From Candidatus Zixiibacteriota bacterium (GTDB lineage: Bacteria > Zixibacteria > MSB-5A5 > GN15 > PGXB01), in NCBI GenBank assembly GCA_026397495.1, contig JAPLUS010000387.1, forward strand, positions 1 through 9,923: a stretch of DNA of 9,923 nt, written 5' to 3'. Below the pieces are notes generated by a model. The model saw only the letters and a program-made list of their open reading frames with translations. It was not told the DNA's origin and ran no database searches. Made by a program: the position numbers and the translations under genes. The first letter of the stretch is position 1. Every line of letters starts with the position of its first letter. Shown here in pieces: positions 6,103 through 9,923 of the stretch.

Positions 6103-7650
6103 ATGAGAATTATAGTTTCCCTATTGGGATTAATATTATTAATATTCCCGTCCGCTTTGGCTTTCATATCACCGAAAGATGATTTATCCAGACCGGCTCA
6201 AAATAGCTCCCCTAAAGTAATGTTAGCGGGTGATCAGCCCATTGCTGAGATTGCCGTTCACAAGATCGGGAATACCTGGCTTACTATTACTAATATTGGA
6301 CAATTCGGCCTGGGTTATTTAGGGGCGGCTATTGACCCAATATCCGGTTTAGCCGCGCCTTCCTGTATTTTCCCCGCAGGCTCCAATATCAATTATCTTT
6401 ATGTGGCTGGATTTTGGATTGGCGCCATAGTCGGTAGAGATACTCTGGTATCCATTGGTGTTGATGATTATTATAATGTTGTGGAGTTTTGGCCTAGCCC
6501 GAAACCTGAAGGCAATATCGAGATGAAGTCCATTCAATCCTCTAACCAATTTTATGATGAAACCGCCATCTCCGAGCAGGACATAATAGCGGTCTATACG
6601 GATACGGTGACTGATTCGCGTCGCGTAGCTACTGATCCCACTGATGGCCGCGGTCATATACCGCTTAATATCGAGATAACACAGAGGAGTTTTGCCTGGA
6701 GTTATGAATACGCTCAGGATTTTATTCTTTTTGATTACTCTGTAAAAAACATTGGGAATAAAAAACTCCGGCAAGTTTATATGGCCATCTACGTTGATGG
6801 TGATGTACATCATACATCCCTTTCGGGGGCAGACGCGTATATGGAGGATATGTGTGGCTTTCTGAGAACTTTTCCGGCTGAGGTGGGATGCGGATTTGTT
6901 GACACCATAAATCTGGCCTATATAATGGACAATGACGGCGACCCCGAAAACACAACCAGTTTCGGCCAAAAGGCGGCTCGCGGAGTGGCCGGTATCAGAG
7001 TCGTGCGAACCCCTTCTGATTCCCTATCATATTCCTTCAATTGGTGGGTAACCGATTATGATCCATCCCATGATTTTGGGCCGCGTCAGCTTGGAACCAT
7101 TACCGACCCCTTTCGCGAACTAAGCGGCGTCCTTGGGACGCCGCCTGGGGATCGAAACAAATACTATATAATGCGTCATAGGGAATTCGATTATGATCAA
7201 ATGTTTACCGCTGTGAACCAGACTGCGGCAGGTTGGCTTCCCCCGCCAAACAATGGCGTTGATATCGCTAACGGATTTGACACACGCTACCTGTTATCAT
7301 TTGGCCCATTCGATATATCCCCCGGCGAGGTTTTGCCTATCACATTTGCTTTTGTATGCGCTGATAGTGTTCATACCCATCCGGGAGATTTTAATAATTA
7401 TTATAACGCTACTAATCCGACCATTTTCTATAACACTCTGAATTTTTCGGCGCCGGCACGAAATTCTATGTGGGCCTCATGGGTATATGATAATCCTGGA
7501 TATTGCAGCGATACCAGCAATCCTACTGATTTATGTTACCGGGGGAAATATCGGGTTTGTGTCTATGACTCAACTTTAAAAATAGACACTTCCGGTCAGC
7601 CTCCGGTGATTGAGACAACTACTGTCTATAATAAGGCTGACACAACCTAG
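6103..7650 (+). CDS. Exported paralog 2, N-terminal part up to an in-frame amber codon
   Basis: This 515-aa reading frame starts with a clear signal peptide (MRIIVSLLGLILLIFPSALA, likely cut after SALA). It contains the same N-terminal module as paralog 1: HKIGN, WIGAIVGRD, ITQRSFAWSY, YVDGDV, DNDGD, FNWW, GPR, EFDYDQ, RYLLSFGPFD and the Cys-bearing segment near the end. It stops at TAG 7648-7650, directly before the DGDGIPD motif. Sequence after the TAG stays in the same frame and matches paralog 1 for another 363 codons, so the intact gene would run 6103-8742 (879 residues). As written, the product would lack the Fn3-like and sorting domains and would probably be exported to the periplasm without anchoring. 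The Shine-Dalgarno is weak (AAAGAG about 13 nt upstream). Either this is a recent nonsense mutation, a base error, or a read-through site. Confidence 0.8.
   Translation: MRIIVSLLGLILLIFPSALAFISPKDDLSRPAQNSSPKVMLAGDQPIAEIAVHKIGNTWLTITNIGQFGLGYLGAAIDPISGLAAPSCIFPAGSNINYLYVAGFWIGAIVGRDTLVSIGVDDYYNVVEFWPSPKPEGNIEMKSIQSSNQFYDETAISEQDIIAVYTDTVTDSRRVATDPTDGRGHIPLNIEITQRSFAWSYEYAQDFILFDYSVKNIGNKKLRQVYMAIYVDGDVHHTSLSGADAYMEDMCGFLRTFPAEVGCGFVDTINLAYIMDNDGDPENTTSFGQKAARGVAGIRVVRTPSDSLSYSFNWWVTDYDPSHDFGPRQLGTITDPFRELSGVLGTPPGDRNKYYIMRHREFDYDQMFTAVNQTAAGWLPPPNNGVDIANGFDTRYLLSFGPFDISPGEVLPITFAFVCADSVHTHPGDFNNYYNATNPTIFYNTLNFSAPARNSMWASWVYDNPGYCSDTSNPTDLCYRGKYRVCVYDSTLKIDTSGQPPVIETTTVYNKADTT
7648..7650 (+). 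other. In-frame amber codon replacing a conserved Trp codon
   Basis: Paralog 1 reads ADT-I-W-YQGDGIPDF with TGG at 4933-4935. Paralog 2 reads ADT-T-stop-YDGDGIPDF with TAG at 7648-7650. The alignment is gap-free on both sides, so a single G-to-A change explains the interruption. TAG is the natural terminator of paralog 1 (6025-6027), which argues against wholesale TAG reassignment. Confidence 0.9.
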
Positions 7651-8742
7651 TACGACGGAGATGGGATACCGGATTTTCGGGGAGCGTCACCGCCTCCGGC
7701 GCCGGTATTGCGTATCTTTCCTCGTGTTAATTCTCACAATGTCGGTGAATTGATAATTCGCTGGAACGGCCTCAAGACGGAAATGACCAAAGATGTATTC
7801 AGTAATAAACTCGATTTTGAAGGGTATCGAGTATATCAATCATTGTCTCCAAGGGTAAATGATTTTGTGTTTGTCTCATCTTATGATAAGGAAGATTACA
7901 ATCGTTTTGTGTGGAAAAATAGTCAGAATCGGTGGGTACTCCCTACTCCCCCGTTTACAATTGACTCTCTAAAATATATGTATGGCGAAAACTTTCAACC
8001 TTTAGCGCATGGCATCGATAATCCATTTATTGTCAATGTTCCCGGCGGAAACGATACTCTTTATTATTTTTCCCGTCAGGACTGGAATGCCTCAAATTTA
8101 CTCGACACCATGAAAATTCACAAACCTTTTCCAAATGAGCCATTTCCGCTGACTCTTAACCCCGATTCTGCCGCCCAAAAATATCCCAATGAATTGACTC
8201 CTGATGGACAGTTTAAATATTTCGAATACCAATATACCATGCGAAATCTTCTCCCATCACAGCCATATTATATTTCAGTCACCGCTTTTGATTATGGTTC
8301 TCCCGGACATAACTTGGGCGCTTTAGAAACCAAACCGACTAATAATATGGTCGCGGAATATCCCCAAAATCCGACTGGAATAGTGGAGAAATCACAATTA
8401 AGAGTTATGGTCTACCCTAATCCCTACCGGAATGACCAAAATTATCGTAGCATAGAGGGTGGCGGCTTCGAAAACCGTAATCAGATTGATATGGGCCTTG
8501 ACCGTTCCCATCGGATACATTTTACCAATCTGCCCCATAAGTGCAAAATTAAGATTTTTACGCTTGACGGTGATTTGGTTCGCGAGCTGGATCATGATGA
8601 GGTGAAAGATTCGCCGGGCAGTATGCATCATGAATGGAATATGATTACCCGCAATACGCAACTGGTTGTTTCCGGAATTTACTACTATACCGTTGAATCT
8701 GAATATGGCAACCAGATCGGCAAACTGGTAATCATTATGTGA
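7651..8742 (+). pseudogene. Exported paralog 2, C-terminal part downstream of the amber codon
   Basis: This stretch is open in the same frame as 6103-7650, has no start codon of its own with a ribosome site, and continues the homology to paralog 1. It begins YDGDGIPDFRG, a calcium-loop-like motif, and goes through the Pro hinge (PPPAP) and an Fn3-like region (FEGYRVYQS, YYISVTAFDYG). It ends in the sorting-type domain (VYPNPYRND ... LVIIM). The only early in-frame candidate starts are TTG at 7708 and ATG at 7783; neither is preceded by a convincing Shine-Dalgarno, and both would cut into the Fn3-like domain with no signal peptide. It is therefore best read as the rest of one interrupted gene, translated only by read-through or if the TAG is an error. 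The stop is TGA, overlapping the next ATG. Confidence 0.75.
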
Positions 8743-9923
8743 TGTTATTGATGATAAGAAATATATATTATCTATTAATTTTCTTCTTAATGGTTTCAGC
8801 AAGCTACGGACGGCCACCCTATTATGAAAGTATAGACCTCACACCTATTAAATCCGACACTGTCCCCTATAAGATGGTTGTCGTTCACAATGTAGGCAAA
8901 ATGGCGTTGACTATTACCAATTATGGCATTATTGGTCGGCAGTCCGATTTGCCTGTTACCGATCCTCTGACCGGACAGTTATTGCCATCGCTTAGCTACC
9001 CGCCGGGAATGGGATTAAATTACTTATATGAAGCCGGTTTATGGGTGGGAGCAATTGTCGGTCGCGATGCTTTAGTTTCCACCGCTTGTGGGGCGGATTA
9101 TGGCGTCCATGAATTCTGGCCTGACAGTTTTCCAGGGGGGCAAATTCAATATCGAAGCAATAACAACCCCGAGTTGCCCGAATATGAAGGGGCAATATCT
9201 CAGCAAGATTATATTGCTGTTTATTATGATACTTTAACAGATCCTAATCGCACCGGTTACGACTATTACTCCCGACATTTTCATAGACCCTTGGGTATAA
9301 AAATTATCCAAAAAAGCTATGCTTGGGGATATGATTATGCTGATGACTTTGTTCTTTTTGATTTGGAGATTATCAATATAGGAATTAATGATTTAAAACA
9401 GATGTATGTTGGATTATATATCGATAATGATATTGGCAAAGACTACAAATTTAATAATGGTGATGATATCTGTGGTTTCAGGAGAGCCGTTCCTTCACGA
9501 TATATCGCCCGGTTGGTGGATACTATCAATATCGTCTGGGCGGCCGATAATGATGGCGATTATAATCCAATCTCTGGTGCCTTTATGGGCCTATATTCTC
9601 CAACCTCAGCCGTGGCCACCAGAATTCTTAGAACCCCCTTGGAGTATCTCCACTTTAATTTTAATTGGTGGATCAGCAGTAATGATCCCAAGAATGACTG
9701 GGGTCCGCGCCGAGCCGGAACGCCTAGCAATCCATTCCGTTCATTTAATGGATATCTTGGAACTCCCGTCGGGGATGCCAATAAGTATTACATAATGAGT
9801 CATGAGGAATTCGACTATGACCAGAGGGAGACATATATTGACCACAGCGCCTCAGGATGGTTACCTCCCCCTGCCAATGCCGATCAGATTACAGATGGCG
9901 CTGATATTCGTTATCTTCTATCA
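8742..9923 (+). CDS. Exported paralog 3, partial (cut by right edge)
   Basis: The reading frame stays open for 394 codons to the window end. ATG at 8742-8744 overlaps the TGA of paralog 2 (TGATG); a second in-frame ATG lies at 8751. From the latter the signal peptide reads MIRNIYYLLIFFLMVSASYG. Neither start has a clear Shine-Dalgarno, so translation may be coupled to paralog 2. The N-terminal module is present and collinear: HNVGK (49-53), WVGAIVGRD (101-109), AADNDGDY, FNWW (307-310), WGPRR, EFDYDQ and, at the very edge, RYLLS. The protein is shorter between motifs than its neighbours near the N-terminus but clearly of the same family. The expected Fn3-like and C-terminal domains lie beyond the window. 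It was probably produced by tandem duplication and is the most divergent of the three. Confidence 0.85.
   Translation, partial: MLLMIRNIYYLLIFFLMVSASYGRPPYYESIDLTPIKSDTVPYKMVVVHNVGKMALTITNYGIIGRQSDLPVTDPLTGQLLPSLSYPPGMGLNYLYEAGLWVGAIVGRDALVSTACGADYGVHEFWPDSFPGGQIQYRSNNNPELPEYEGAISQQDYIAVYYDTLTDPNRTGYDYYSRHFHRPLGIKIIQKSYAWGYDYADDFVLFDLEIINIGINDLKQMYVGLYIDNDIGKDYKFNNGDDICGFRRAVPSRYIARLVDTINIVWAADNDGDYNPISGAFMGLYSPTSAVATRILRTPLEYLHFNFNWWISSNDPKNDWGPRRAGTPSNPFRSFNGYLGTPVGDANKYYIMSHEEFDYDQRETYIDHSASGWLPPPANADQITDGADIRYLLS

Noticed and set aside
6349..6969. 206-residue minus-strand open frame
   Set aside because: It lies entirely inside paralog 2 on the opposite strand. Its composition is that of a reverse-complement shadow, and it has no start signals or recognisable domain.
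7648..7650. TAG as pyrrolysine or generally reassigned sense codon
   Set aside because: The neighbouring paralog ends with TAG at the expected C-terminus, the aligned residue is Trp, and no suppressor tRNA is in the window. It cannot be excluded for this one site but there is no positive evidence.
7708..8742. Independent gene starting at TTG 7708
   Set aside because: There is no signal peptide and no convincing ribosome site, and the frame and homology continue unbroken from upstream of the amber codon. It is the second half of paralog 2.

Overview
The window looks like chromosomal DNA from an uncultured bacterium of the FCB superphylum (Zixibacteria, Marinimicrobia, Latescibacteria or a relative). 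This is an inference from three signs: long secreted proteins ending in a FlgD-Ig/T9SS type A-like C-terminal domain, moderate GC, and a type IV pilus minor-pilin cluster beside them. No rRNA, tRNA, CRISPR array or transposase was seen, so the lineage cannot be fixed from this window.

Left part (1-2723, minus strand). A minor-pilin operon reads right to left: a PilV-like prepilin (2723-2316), a PilW-like prepilin (2290-1631) and a PilX-like protein (1589-273). Each has a good Shine-Dalgarno sequence and the gaps are short (25 and 41 nt). After a 222-nt gap a second PilV-like gene starts at position 50 and runs off the left edge. Its first 16 codons and its leader are a near copy of those of the PilV-like gene at 2723. 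This is a direct repeat of about 240 bp (1-238 and 2674-2910), so the cluster is probably partly or wholly duplicated beyond the left edge.

Middle (2724-3357). A 634-bp divergent intergenic region holds the pilin leader and, presumably, the promoters for both directions.

Right part (3358-9923, plus strand). Three tandem paralogous genes encode large exported proteins. Each has a signal peptide and a conserved N-terminal module (HN[IV]GK, WIGA.VGRD, NWW, GPR, EFDYDQ motifs). The first two continue into a DGDGIPD-like calcium-binding motif, a fibronectin III-like domain and a C-terminal sorting-type domain. The first gene is intact (889 aa). The second has one in-frame TAG at 7648-7650, exactly where the first has a Trp codon (TGG); apart from that it is open to 8742. 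The third starts on the stop codon of the second (TGATG overlap) and is cut by the right edge after 394 codons.

Together the locus suggests cell-surface biogenesis: minor pilins that prime or tip a pilus or pseudopilus, divergent from an array of exported, probably surface-anchored or released proteins. A functional link between the two halves is only suggested by proximity. The most notable points are the single amber codon in the second paralog, the near-identical C-terminal domains of the first two paralogs, and the duplicated pilin leader.
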